Source of the DNA: an uncultured Hyphomonas sp.
GTDB lineage: Bacteria; Pseudomonadota; Alphaproteobacteria; Caulobacterales; Hyphomonadaceae
DNA length: 64,000 nucleotides
Assembly (NCBI RefSeq): GCF_963675305.1
Contig: NZ_OY776147.1
Coordinates: forward strand, 1,178,001-1,242,000
Direction: 5' to 3'
The translations under genes were made by a program, and so were the position numbers. Below, one piece after another: positions 51,532 to 60,014 of the stretch. Under the pieces are notes generated by a model, which worked only from the letters and a program-made list of their open reading frames with translations, searched no databases and was not told the origin of the DNA. Numbering within the stretch: the first letter of the stretch is position 1; the number at the start of each line of letters is the position of its first letter.

Positions 51532-53145
51532 CTACTCGTGTTCGGTCTTGTTCGGCGCGGTGAAGGTGATCCCGGTATCGTAATGATCACGCCAGTTGCC
51601 GGGCGGTAAGGGCAGGGCCCGGCTGTCCTCGCTGTGGGCGGGGGTGAACGCCTTCCGCGGCGCTGGCGTGCGAAGCTGCTCCAGCCAGAACACGCCGTCA
51701 TAGGCGCCGCTGTTCCCCCGCGTCGAAACGAGGTCGGCGTCACCGTCACCGTCCATGTCCCGCGGGATGAAGCCGTCATACATCCCCCGCACGCGCCGGG
51801 AAATATCGTGTCGTTTCCAGTCCTTACGTGCGTCGCCCGGGTTCTCGAACCAGGCGATGCGTCCCACGGTGGAACTGGCCGTCACGCCGGGACTATCCTC
51901 GGCGCGGGAGGCCCCTGAATAGGCGCCGGCCAGGATGTTGAGACCGGAATATCCGCCGGTGATTGCATCGAGGTCGCCGTCCCCATCAATGTCAGCCATG
52001 GCAATGCCCGCAATGAGATCCGGGAGGGTGTTTCCGATCCTGTAGAAGGTCCAAGGCAGGTCCAGGTTCTCCGGCTGCTTAAGCCAGCCCAGCCCGCTGA
52101 TCATCGGATTTCCGGATTGCTCGGGCGATGTTTCGTGAACGGACACGATCAGGTCCTTGCGCCCATCGTCATCAAGGTCAGCGAAGACGGACTGAAAGGC
52201 ATTGGATGCGCCGGTCCATCCGGGCGGAACGGGAAAGCCTGCCGTGATCGCGATCGGGTGCGCCGTAACAGCGAGGGTGCCGTCCGGCAGTGTGCCGGTG
52301 TTTTCGAGGATCGCCATTTCCATCATCTGGCGCGCGGCAACCAGCACGTCCGGGTCGCCATCATTGTCGATATCGACTGGCATGGCTGTGTTGGGCACGA
52401 CTTCCCATGACAGGGCCTGTTCCTGCCAGCTGTCTTGTTGCAGCGGGTTGCCATGCAGGCGGAACAGGGACGTCGGATGCGCCGCACCGGGATGGCTTGG
52501 GTCGAGGATGTCGGCTGTGCCTTTATTTGCGGCAAGCACATCCTGCCGTCCGTCTCCATCCATATCCGTGATGAATACACGCAGCCAGGAGCCGCGCCCC
52601 TCCGTGATCTCCGGAATGATGCGCGCCCACTTCGCGGTGCGGAAATCCTTGCCGGGATTCTGGATGTAGAGCAGGTGAGCCTCTTCGCAGGCCGCGACGA
52701 GGTCGGGCCAGCCATCGCCGTCGATGTCTCCGATGGCAATATCTTCGATGGCGCCGACTTCTGCGCCTTCCGCGACCGTGATGTTCACCCAGATCTCCGG
52801 ATCGGCGGTCCCAAAGGCGATACGCAAATGGTTCGAATCTTCGTGCACCGATACGATGTCGAGGTACCCGTCGCCGTCGAGATCTGCCATGGCGAGGCCG
52901 TCGCCGCCACGGATCGGAAGCCCACCATTCACCTGCTCATCATCGACTGTATGTTCCTGCCACGAAATATACTGGCCATCAGGCGCCTGCGCGTCGCTGG
53001 GCGTATCGGCGACCGTCCGGATCGCAGGCGGCATGTCCGCCGGAGGAGGATTGGTCGCTGACTGACAGGCCGATGTCACCAGTACAGCGGAGCCGAGCAA
53101 AAGTGATCTGCGAAATAGCATGCGGGTGTCTGGTTTCTTCCTCAC
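51532..53145 (-). CDS. FG-GAP/VCBS-repeat lipoprotein
   Basis: A 537-aa exported protein with a signal peptide and lipobox-like VLVTSAC. Seven calcium-binding loops of the FG-GAP type are spread evenly: DLDGDGYLD, DIDGDGWPD, DMDGDGRQD, DIDNDGDPD, DLDDDGRKD, DIDGDGDLD and DMDGDGDAD, indicating a seven-bladed beta-propeller. No enzyme motif is visible. The GTG start at 53145 overlaps the stop of the MFS transporter by 4 bp, so it belongs to that operon. A role in binding substrate or in surface attachment is possible. Its end is 6 bp from the convergent esterase stop. Confidence 0.87.
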   Translation of the reverse strand: MRKKPDTRMLFRRSLLLGSAVLVTSACQSATNPPPADMPPAIRTVADTPSDAQAPDGQYISWQEHTVDDEQVNGGLPIRGGDGLAMADLDGDGYLDIVSVHEDSNHLRIAFGTADPEIWVNITVAEGAEVGAIEDIAIGDIDGDGWPDLVAACEEAHLLYIQNPGKDFRTAKWARIIPEITEGRGSWLRVFITDMDGDGRQDVLAANKGTADILDPSHPGAAHPTSLFRLHGNPLQQDSWQEQALSWEVVPNTAMPVDIDNDGDPDVLVAARQMMEMAILENTGTLPDGTLAVTAHPIAITAGFPVPPGWTGASNAFQSVFADLDDDGRKDLIVSVHETSPEQSGNPMISGLGWLKQPENLDLPWTFYRIGNTLPDLIAGIAMADIDGDGDLDAITGGYSGLNILAGAYSGASRAEDSPGVTASSTVGRIAWFENPGDARKDWKRHDISRRVRGMYDGFIPRDMDGDGDADLVSTRGNSGAYDGVFWLEQLRTPAPRKAFTPAHSEDSRALPLPPGNWRDHYDTGITFTAPNKTEHE

Positions 53146-54485
53146 AGTTCCAGCCTCTCAATGTCTGCCCGGATATTTTTTGCGGCGAGCGCATAGTGCA
53201 GGCAAGCCCAGAGCGCCCCGATCACGCCGCAGATCAGCATGGCCATTGCGAGCGGGGAATTGAAGCCTGACGTCGTGAAAATATCGCTGAGCGAACCGAC
53301 GATCAGAGGTCCGAGGCCAAGGCCAATCAGGTTCAGGATAAAGAAAAGGATGGCCGAGGTCAGGGCCCGCATCCGGGCATTCACGAGGCTGTGCGAGACA
53401 GCAATGACCGAGCCTAGATATGCGGCTGTCAGGAAGTGGAACGGGGCTGTCAAGATCAGTGCGACAAGAACCGAGTCCGATGTCAGCGCGACGAGCAGGA
53501 CGGGGACGATCAGGAAGGTGAGGATGCCCGGTGTCCAGAGATACCAGCGGGCGTCACGCGCCCCGAACTTGTCGGCCATCCAGCCGCCAAAGAAGGATCC
53601 AAGTGCACCGCCGATGCCGTTTGTCAGCGCCATCCAGGTGCCGACCGTGCTGAGGCTGAGCTCGAAATTGCGCAGGAAATAGGAGGGGAACCAGTTGCCG
53701 ATGCCATAGATGAGAAAGGCCTGAAGACTGGCGGCAATGGCGATATGCCGGAAAGAAACCCGGGTCCACAGGAGGCGGGCCACATCGAGAGCCGGTGGAG
53801 CCGTGATGGCCTTTTTCTCAGCCCCCTCTGACCAGCCCCGAATGGGTTCGCGGACCGTCAGGCGTACGATCAACGCAATCACCACGCCGGGCAAGCCAAC
53901 CACGAAGAAAGCGAGGCGCCAGCCGAACGTTTCTGCAATCCGGCTGCCCAGCGCAAAGCCGATCAGGATCCCGATATAGATGCCGATGGAATAGACCGAC
54001 AGCGCAAGGGCGCGGTTCTTTGGCTTGAAAATATCGGAGATCATGGAGTGAGCTGGTGGGCTGCCGCCTGCCTCGCCGACGCCGACCCCAATGCGGGCCA
54101 GCAGAAGGTGGGTGTAATTGCCGGCGAGACCACATATTGCAGTCATTGCACTCCAGACGGTCAGGGCAAGCGCAATGATGTTGCGGCGAACGCCCTGATC
54201 AGCCCACCGCGCAATCGGGATGCCGCAAATCACGTAGAAGAGTGCGAAGGCAAATCCGGTCAGCAGGCCGAGCTGGGTGTCCGACAGGTTCAGTTCGGTC
54301 TTGATCGGCTCCTGCAGGATCACCAACAGCTGCCGGTCCACGAAGTTGAGGACGTAGACGGTCGTCAGGATCAAAAGGACGTAAATCCGGTAGGGCCCGC
54401 TTGAATAGGCGGTCCGTGGCTGATCCGTCGCTGGTTGCGGTGCGGGCGCGCCCGTCTGTGCGGACTGAATGTTTTCGGCCGTCAC
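53142..54485 (-). CDS. MFS transporter
   Basis: A 447-aa major-facilitator protein with 12 hydrophobic segments, of the hexuronate/aromatic acid-type or spinster-like group (FVDRQLLVILQEPIKTELNLSD; LTGFAFALFYVICGIPIARWADQGVRR; IGVGVGEAGGSPPAHSMISD). I chose the GTG at 54485 (start VTAENIQSAQ), preceded by GGGAGGAAAA; a longer frame back to 54674 would run through the operator and is not credible. It probably imports the acid released by the esterases across the inner membrane. Confidence 0.9.
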   Translation of the reverse strand: MTAENIQSAQTGAPAPQPATDQPRTAYSSGPYRIYVLLILTTVYVLNFVDRQLLVILQEPIKTELNLSDTQLGLLTGFAFALFYVICGIPIARWADQGVRRNIIALALTVWSAMTAICGLAGNYTHLLLARIGVGVGEAGGSPPAHSMISDIFKPKNRALALSVYSIGIYIGILIGFALGSRIAETFGWRLAFFVVGLPGVVIALIVRLTVREPIRGWSEGAEKKAITAPPALDVARLLWTRVSFRHIAIAASLQAFLIYGIGNWFPSYFLRNFELSLSTVGTWMALTNGIGGALGSFFGGWMADKFGARDARWYLWTPGILTFLIVPVLLVALTSDSVLVALILTAPFHFLTAAYLGSVIAVSHSLVNARMRALTSAILFFILNLIGLGLGPLIVGSLSDIFTTSGFNSPLAMAMLICGVIGALWACLHYALAAKNIRADIERLEL

Positions 54486-55075
54486 TTTTTCCTCCCATTT
54501 GGAATTTTTTGTGCGCCGCTTGCTGCGGCTGAATAGTGCGAACGTGCAGGGTGTCTCCCGTGCGAGAAGGGGGCTTGCTTCGACTGGGGGAAGAGAGCCC
54601 CGGTTATTCAGAACGAGCGCAGGCGGTGAGATAGGCGAGTCAAAAGGTTGCGGACATGGCTGCAAGATATTCACTCAAAAGTGAGTGAAGTCAATTGTTG
54701 TCCTTGCGCCTTAAACCCGGGCCAATTTGATTTTCGGAATTTCATCGCCGCTGGATTTTAGCACCAAGGCCGAACCACCAGAGCCAAGCATTTCTGGCCT
54801 CGCTGGAGGCGCCCGCAAACCGGGAGAAGTGGAGATCACCTCTGCAGCGCGGCTCTGTCCGCCCATGACGTAGCCAATCGACTCGGACGGTGACGGCTGT
54901 GCCGGGAGCGGTCCGATTCTTTTGATCTACAATGCGATTCCAAAATCCGCTGCGAACGAGATTGAGAGCCCGATCCGGGTAAACCTAACTTTGGTTCAAC
55001 GTCAGTTCCCTCTCGGAACAGCAAGTTCGCGCGCGGTACGTAATGCTCCTGAGACCATTCTGCGTGGAGGACGCA
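54486..55075. other. 590-bp divergent control region
   Basis: It lies between the leftward MFS gene and the rightward 2-oxoacid dehydrogenase operon. Apart from the palindrome at 54669-54686 and the ribosome-binding site at 55066-55070, I see no gene, RNA or repeat that I can support. Confidence 0.6.
54669..54686. promoter_or_regulatory. Operator candidate for the TetR protein, second site
   Basis: ATTCAC-TCAAAA-GTGAGT is identical at 14 of 18 positions to the palindrome at 44173-44190. A second, overlapping perfect inverted repeat is TTCACTC-N6-GAGTGAA. On the minus strand TTGACT precedes it, giving a -35-like box toward the MFS gene with the palindrome in the spacer. Confidence 0.6.
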
Positions 55076-56059
55076 TTGAAGCCGTTACAGGAACAGAAAC
55101 TCTGGATGTACGAAAAGATGGTCGAGAGCCGTCATTTCGAAGATCTCATCAAGCCAGCCTATTTCGAAGGAAAACAGCCTGTCTTCAACATGGCCAAGGG
55201 TCCGCTACCAGGTGAAATGCACCTGTCGGACGGTCAGGAGCCTTGCGCTGTTGGCGTGTGCGCGCATCTGACGCCGCAAGACAGTGTAACGGCAACGCAC
55301 AGGCCGCATCATGTCGCGATTGCCAAGGGCGTGAACATCAATGCCATGGCGAGCGAAATCTTTGGACGCGCCAACGGGCTGTCCGGTGGACGTGGCGGAC
55401 ACATGCACCTTTTCGACAAGGCAGTGAATTTCTGCTGTTCGGGCATCATCGCAGAGGGCATGGGCCCCGCTGTTGGGGCTGCAATGACGGCGAAGCTGCG
55501 AGGCCGCCCGGACGTCGCTGTTGCGTTCATCGGAGAAGGCGCGGCCAATCAGGGGGCCTTCCACGAAACACTGAATCTCGCGGCGGTCTGGAACGCCCCC
55601 GTCGTCTTTGTGATTGAAGACAACGCTTACGGTATCTCGGTCGCCAAGGGTGCCGCGACTGCCATCGAACGAAATGCCGAGCGGGCCGCTGCTTACGGCA
55701 TGCCGGGCACGTTCGTACCAGGAAACGATCCGGATCTTGTGTTCGAAACTGCGGGCGATGCGATAGCGCGTGCACGTGCCGGCGGTGGGCCGAGCCTGAT
55801 AGAGATCGAAACGATCCGGCTGGAAGGGCACTTTATGGGGGATGCCGAAGGCTATCGCCCTGAAGGCGAGAAGGAAGCCCTTCAGGCGCGCGATCCGATC
55901 AAGATCTATCGCGCCCGCCTTGAAAATCAGGGCACATCACCTGCAGACCTCGACGCGATTGAAGAGGCGGCCAGGCAACGTGTCGCCGCCGCTTTCGAGC
56001 ACGCTCGGCAGTCTCCTGCGCCCGCGCCGGAAGATGCCTTCACAACTGTCTTTGCGTGA
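55076..56059 (+). CDS. 2-oxoacid dehydrogenase E1 component, alpha subunit
   Basis: A 327-aa thiamine-diphosphate protein of the pyruvate/acetoin/branched-chain E1-alpha type. Motifs: GEMHLSDGQEPCAVGVCAHL, GGRGGHMHLFD, FIGEGAANQGAFHETLNLAA (ThDP-binding GEGAAN) and VFVIEDNAYGISV. I prefer the TTG at 55076, which has GGAGG five bases upstream and gives KPLQEQKLWMYEKMVESRHF; the in-frame ATG at 55043 is the alternative. It is the first gene of the operon E1-alpha, E1-beta, lipoyl carrier, E2, lipoate ligase. Substrate class cannot be fixed from sequence. Confidence 0.92.
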   Translation: MKPLQEQKLWMYEKMVESRHFEDLIKPAYFEGKQPVFNMAKGPLPGEMHLSDGQEPCAVGVCAHLTPQDSVTATHRPHHVAIAKGVNINAMASEIFGRANGLSGGRGGHMHLFDKAVNFCCSGIIAEGMGPAVGAAMTAKLRGRPDVAVAFIGEGAANQGAFHETLNLAAVWNAPVVFVIEDNAYGISVAKGAATAIERNAERAAAYGMPGTFVPGNDPDLVFETAGDAIARARAGGGPSLIEIETIRLEGHFMGDAEGYRPEGEKEALQARDPIKIYRARLENQGTSPADLDAIEEAARQRVAAAFEHARQSPAPAPEDAFTTVFA

Positions 56060-56071
56060 GGAGCCACAGCG

Positions 56072-57097
56072 ATGGAAAAGAAACGTAAACTGACGATTGC
56101 GAAAGCCATGTCTGAAGCCATCGCCCTGGAAATGCGAGCCAGTTCGGATGTGCTGGTCATGGGCGAGGATATTGCCAAACTTGGGGGTGTGTTCGGGAAC
56201 ACGCAGGGCCTGCTGGATGAATTTGGCCCTGATCGTGTGCGCGACACGCCGATCTCGGAGACTGCATTCATCGGTACGGCGGTCGGAATGGCTGCGGCAG
56301 GCATGAAACCCGTCGTCGAACTGATGTTCGTTGATTTCTTTGGCGTGTGCATGGATGCGATTTACAATCTGGCCGCCAAGCAAAGCTATTTTTCGGGCGG
56401 CAACGTCACATGTCCGATGGTGCTGATGACGTCTGTTGGTGGGGGCTATGGAGACGCCGGCCAGCACTCGCAGACACTGTATGCGACTTTCGGCCACCTG
56501 CCGGGCCTCAAGGTCGTTATTCCATCCAATGCTCATGACGCAAAGGGGATGATGGCGGCCGCGATTTCCGATCCGAATCCGGTGGTCTTCATGTTCCACA
56601 AGGCGCTGCAGGGCATGGGCTGGCTGGGGACTGTTCCCCGTTCGATCACACACGTGCCGGAAGAGCGCTACACGATCGCACTCGACCGCGCGCACATCGC
56701 CCGTGAAGGCCGGGACATCACACTGGTCGGCCTTGGCCATACCGTGCACCTGGCGCTCGATGCCGCAGCCGAGCTGGAAGGCGAGGGGATTGAGGCGGAA
56801 GTCATCGACCTGCGCAGCATCGCGCCGCTGGATCGGGAAACCATCCTGGCATCTGTTGCCAGGACCGGGGCGCTCATCAGTGTGGATGACGATTATCATT
56901 CCTATGGCGTCGGCGCAGAGATCCTGGCCAGTGTCGCGGAGCAGGATGACCTTCGCCTGAAAGTGCCGCCGAAGCGCATTTCCTATCCGGACATCCCGGT
57001 GCCGTTCGCACCCGAAATGGAGCATTTCGTGCTGCCCAATGCGGATAAGATCGTCACTATGACCCGCAAGCTTCTGAAGGAGAGCGCAAATGTCTGA
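56072..57097 (+). CDS. 2-oxoacid dehydrogenase E1 component, beta subunit
   Basis: A 341-aa partner of E1-alpha. Visible family segments are VLVMGEDIAKLGGVFGNTQG, DTPISETAFIGTAVGMAAAG, GGGYGDAGQHSQTLYATFGH and the C-terminal transketolase domain (EVIDLRSIAPLDRETILASV and FAPEMEHFVLPNADKI). It starts 12 bp after E1-alpha, and its last 8 bp overlap the lipoyl protein gene. Confidence 0.93.
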   Translation: MEKKRKLTIAKAMSEAIALEMRASSDVLVMGEDIAKLGGVFGNTQGLLDEFGPDRVRDTPISETAFIGTAVGMAAAGMKPVVELMFVDFFGVCMDAIYNLAAKQSYFSGGNVTCPMVLMTSVGGGYGDAGQHSQTLYATFGHLPGLKVVIPSNAHDAKGMMAAAISDPNPVVFMFHKALQGMGWLGTVPRSITHVPEERYTIALDRAHIAREGRDITLVGLGHTVHLALDAAAELEGEGIEAEVIDLRSIAPLDRETILASVARTGALISVDDDYHSYGVGAEILASVAEQDDLRLKVPPKRISYPDIPVPFAPEMEHFVLPNADKIVTMTRKLLKESANV

Positions 57098-57323
57098 GAT
57101 ACGTATTCCCGACGATTGCTGGGACGATGACAGCGAAGGCGCCATTTCCACCTGGTATTTCGATGATGGCGACAAGGTCGCGCTTGGAGATGTTGTCTGC
57201 GAGGTCATGAACGAAAAGGTGTCGACAGAGATCCTCGCACCTGCCTCCGGCATTTTGAAAATTGAGGTACTGGCAGAAACGCCGGTAAAGAAAGGCGCTG
57301 TGATCGCCTCGGTGAGTAGCTGA
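57090..57323 (+). CDS. Free-standing lipoyl-domain protein
   Basis: A 77-aa protein that is a lipoyl domain and nothing else. The lipoylation lysine is in VMNEKVSTEILAPASG, flanked by DDGDKVALGDVVCEV and VKKGAVIASV. In most complexes this domain is the N-terminal arm of E2. Here it is a separate gene between E1-beta and the E2 catalytic gene, so it must act as a diffusible or separately docked acyl carrier. A lipoate ligase gene two genes downstream could attach the cofactor. Confidence 0.9.
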   Translation: MSEIRIPDDCWDDDSEGAISTWYFDDGDKVALGDVVCEVMNEKVSTEILAPASGILKIEVLAETPVKKGAVIASVSS

Positions 57324-57324
57324 T

Positions 57325-58014
57325 ATGCCGCCTGCTGAGCCGGGTCTGCCACAGCGTCTTGGCGGTGTACGGAAAGTGATTGCCGAGCGTATGCTGGCCT
57401 CGCTGCAATCAACCGCGCAGCTGTCTTATCATGGAGACGCAGACGTCACGGAGCTGATGGTTCGCCGGAGCACGTGGAAGGCGGCAGGACATGCCATCAG
57501 CCTCGAAGATTGCCTCATCTACGCGATCGCTCGGACACTGGAGGCGTTGCCGGATTTTAATGGCGTCGCCGATGACGTCTCGATCACCCGGCATTCGGCC
57601 ATCGACCTGTCGCTGGCAATCTCAACCCCGATGGGGCTGATGACGCCGGTTCTCCGGGATGTAGGTTCTATGCAGCTTGGAGACATTGCGTCCGAACGGC
57701 GCGACCTGATCGGGCGGGCGCAGGCTGGCAAGCTTGCCGTGTCCGAAATGAAGGGGGGCAGCTTCACATTGTCCAATCTGGGCCATACACGTGTGAGGTA
57801 TTTCACGCCGATCCTGAATTCCGGCCAGGTCGCGCTGCTTGGCGTCGGACGTCTGGCGGAGACCGTTGTCTTCGATGAGGCTGGCCATCCTGCACCGGCC
57901 CGCATGCTGCCGCTTTCCCTGACGGCCGATCACCGGATTGTGGATGGGGAGCCGGCCGGTCAGTTCCTCGACCAGCTTTGCCGGCATCTTGAGCAGTTCC
58001 GTGCAGATCCTTGA
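57325..58014 (+). CDS. E2 acyltransferase catalytic domain, without lipoyl arm
   Basis: A 229-aa protein equal to the C-terminal catalytic domain of dihydrolipoyl acyltransferases. It begins GVRKVIAERMLASLQSTAQLSY, the first helix of that domain, has STPMGLMTPVLRDVG and SFTLSNLGHTRVRYFTPILN, and ends with the active-site motif LTADHRIVDGEPAGQFLDQL (His and Asp). No lipoyl domain and no peripheral-subunit-binding domain are present. It starts one base after the lipoyl gene and overlaps the ligase gene by 14 bp. Confidence 0.9.
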   Translation: MPPAEPGLPQRLGGVRKVIAERMLASLQSTAQLSYHGDADVTELMVRRSTWKAAGHAISLEDCLIYAIARTLEALPDFNGVADDVSITRHSAIDLSLAISTPMGLMTPVLRDVGSMQLGDIASERRDLIGRAQAGKLAVSEMKGGSFTLSNLGHTRVRYFTPILNSGQVALLGVGRLAETVVFDEAGHPAPARMLPLSLTADHRIVDGEPAGQFLDQLCRHLEQFRADP

Positions 58015-58726
58015 GCGCCATCATGTCCGGTATCATCAGGCGCCGGACGGACTGAATTTCGAAGCGGCGCAATTTGAGGTCGTCGCGAACGAGGGGGTGC
58101 CGCAGGTGCAATTGCACGTCTGGCAGCAGTCGCAATGCCTTGTCGTGCCCCGAGCCTATTGCTGGCGTGACGGAATTGGAGCCGCAATCGCTGCGGCGGA
58201 TGAGCTTGGCTGGCGTGTGCTGTTCCGTGCGTCCGGCGGCTCATGTGTCTTTCACGGACGTCATGTCCTGTGCATCACCCGACTGATCTGCGAACCCAGC
58301 GGGACAAGCGGAATTGACGCGCATTATCGCAGCTTTACGGAATCTCTTGCCGGTGCTGTGGAAAAGCTTGGCGTGGTGGATGTGCGTACCGGCACTGCGC
58401 CCGATGCCCCTTGTGACGGCCGGTTCAATCTCCTCGCCGGAGGCCGCAAGCTCGCAGGCACGGCCATGCGCCGGCGGAGCCGGGCAGGGATGGACACAAC
58501 CCTCGCACATGCCTGCCTGTGGCTCAGCGGCCCGCTGGTACCATCACTCCACGCGGTGGAAGTGTTTGAGAGCCATCTGGGTACGCACAGGTCTTACCCG
58601 GCCTCTGCCTGCATCACACTGGCAGAAGCGACTGGCCGGGCAGGTGAGGATCCGGCGGCACTTGCCAATGATTGGGCCCGCGCAATGATGGCCGCCGCTG
58701 ATCCTACATGTTCAGCAAACGTGTGA
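58001..58726 (+). CDS. Lipoate-protein ligase family protein
   Basis: A 241-aa protein of the BPL/LplA/LipB fold. The lipoyl-AMP-binding region reads FRASGGSCVFHGRHVLCITR, related to the family RR-x-SGG-x-x-V-x-H motif, and the catalytic lysine region is GGRKLAGTAMRRRSRAG. I chose the GTG at 58001, inside the end of the E2 gene; a longer frame from 57938 lies within E2. It likely lipoylates the 77-aa carrier encoded upstream. It may be a dedicated ligase or an octanoyltransferase. Its end overlaps the convergent SDR gene by 23 bp. Confidence 0.82.
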   Translation: MQILERHHVRYHQAPDGLNFEAAQFEVVANEGVPQVQLHVWQQSQCLVVPRAYCWRDGIGAAIAAADELGWRVLFRASGGSCVFHGRHVLCITRLICEPSGTSGIDAHYRSFTESLAGAVEKLGVVDVRTGTAPDAPCDGRFNLLAGGRKLAGTAMRRRSRAGMDTTLAHACLWLSGPLVPSLHAVEVFESHLGTHRSYPASACITLAEATGRAGEDPAALANDWARAMMAAADPTCSANV

Positions 58727-59474
58727 AACCGCCATCCACGACCAGAGATTCACCGGTAATATAGCTCGCCTCGTCACTTGCCAGGAACAGCATGGCCCTG
58801 GCGATCTCGTGGGGTTGCCCCACGCGTTTCATCGCGACGGTCTGAGAAAGCGTCTCGCGTAATTCTGCCTGATGTCCTGGGGCCAGTCCTTCTTCGGCGC
58901 GTTGCAGCATCGGCGTATCGATGAGTCCGGGATGTACCGTGTTCACACGAATACCGAACTGCGCGAGATCATTGGCGGCCGCTCGTGCAAGCCCCATCGC
59001 AGCCATCTTGCTCGTCGTATAAGGGCTGGTATTTCCGAATGCGCGCAATCCATTTACGGATGATGTGATCACCACACTCCCGCCATGGTCTTTCATCGCT
59101 GCACCGAAAACCTGAAGTCCTTCGAACACGGCGCGGACATTGATGTGAAGGACTTTGTTGAAGTCGGCCGGGTCGATATCGAGGATATTCCCCATCGGCC
59201 CGTCGATTCCGGCATTCAGGAGCGCGATGTCCAGACCACCGAATTCCTGCGTTGCCTTTTTGGCAAGGCGTTCCAGCGTTGTCCGCTCCGTTACATCGCC
59301 GGTCTCGGGGATGAAGCTGGCACCCAGTTCATCAGTGAGACGCGCCAGGCCTTCACCGTTCATGTCGAGGCCGAGCACACGGGCACCGGCGCCGATGAAA
59401 AGGCGAGTCGCAGCGGCACCGATGCCGCTGGCTGCGCCTGTGATGATTGCGGTCTTTCCGGTCAGGTCTGTCAT
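58704..59474 (-). CDS. Short-chain dehydrogenase/reductase
   Basis: A 256-aa classical SDR. The cofactor motif is TGAASGIG with acidic D37-type residue in GLDMNGEGL (suggesting NAD), followed by LNAGIDGPMGNI, VVITSSVNGLRAFG and the active-site Tyr-x-x-x-Lys in SPYTTSKMAAMGLA. The C-terminus YITGESLVVDGGFTRLL is typical. The substrate is unknown. It follows the cupin and TonB receptor genes on the same strand. Confidence 0.9.
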   Translation of the reverse strand: MTDLTGKTAIITGAASGIGAAATRLFIGAGARVLGLDMNGEGLARLTDELGASFIPETGDVTERTTLERLAKKATQEFGGLDIALLNAGIDGPMGNILDIDPADFNKVLHINVRAVFEGLQVFGAAMKDHGGSVVITSSVNGLRAFGNTSPYTTSKMAAMGLARAAANDLAQFGIRVNTVHPGLIDTPMLQRAEEGLAPGHQAELRETLSQTVAMKRVGQPHEIARAMLFLASDEASYITGESLVVDGGFTRLLNM

Positions 59475-59499
59475 TCAGGTGCTCCAATATTGGAAAAGC

Positions 59500-59532
59500 G
59501 GGACACCGGCCTTTCAGAGGGACCGGTATCCC
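59500..59532 (-). terminator. Terminator downstream of the cupin gene
   Basis: GGGACACCGG (59500-59509) pairs with CCGGTATCCC (59523-59532) with one mismatch. On the minus strand the hairpin is followed by GCTTTTCC. It lies 30 bp past the cupin stop and before the SDR start. Confidence 0.6.
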
Positions 59533-59562
59533 GTAAAGTTCTGGGAGGAGACGAACGCGGGA

Positions 59563-59991
59563 TCAGGCGTCGACTGTGAAGGAAACAGGCTCCATGTTGC
59601 CTTCCGCGACATCGCTCAGTAGCCGGGCATCCAGGATCTGGGCAATGTTGCCATTCTCATCAGTGAAGGCGATCGGACCGTAGCCGATGAAGAGCAGTTC
59701 CGTCTCGACATCGACATTGGTGTCGGCATGAACGGCCCCCAGGGGTTCATAGCCCCAGTCGCCGGCTTTCGCGATACTGTCCTTGTACTTCAGTTCGCCC
59801 TTCAGCATCAGGAATTCACCGGCGCCGAGATGATAGTGACCAGCAAACATTCCCCCGGCATCAAGCTTCAGGATGATTGAAAATTGTCCGGTCTCCGGGC
59901 TGACGCGCAAGAGGCGGTAATGGGCCCCGTTTCCCAGGCTGTGCCAGGGCAGGTCCTTCGGGCTGTGGAGTAGTTCTTCTTCTTCGCGCAT
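59563..59991 (-). CDS. Cupin-domain protein (2,4'-dihydroxyacetophenone dioxygenase-like)
   Basis: A 142-aa single cupin. Motif 1 is GGMFAGHYHLGAGEFLMLKG, with two His and one Glu as metal ligands; motif 2 is represented by GDWGYEPLGAVHADTNVD with the third His. The layout resembles ChrR-type cupins and the 2,4'-dihydroxyacetophenone dioxygenase family, which cleave aromatic ketones. An oxygenase role is possible but not proven. It is 23 bp downstream of no gene on its own strand except the TonB receptor start side; both are leftward and the receptor ends 23 bp upstream of its start. Confidence 0.78.
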   Translation of the reverse strand: MREEEELLHSPKDLPWHSLGNGAHYRLLRVSPETGQFSIILKLDAGGMFAGHYHLGAGEFLMLKGELKYKDSIAKAGDWGYEPLGAVHADTNVDVETELLFIGYGPIAFTDENGNIAQILDARLLSDVAEGNMEPVSFTVDA

Positions 59992-60014
59992 GACAGGGTC
60001 TCCTGGTTTGGTCG

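Noticed and set aside
54700..55040. Search for a small gene or RNA in the 590-bp control region
   Set aside because: Only short frames without ribosome-binding sites or recognisable motifs were found, and no convincing stem-loop with T-tract.
55937..57412. 491-aa open frame antisense to the E1/lipoyl genes
   Set aside because: The opposite strand carries four conserved overlapping genes; the antisense frame shows no family motif.
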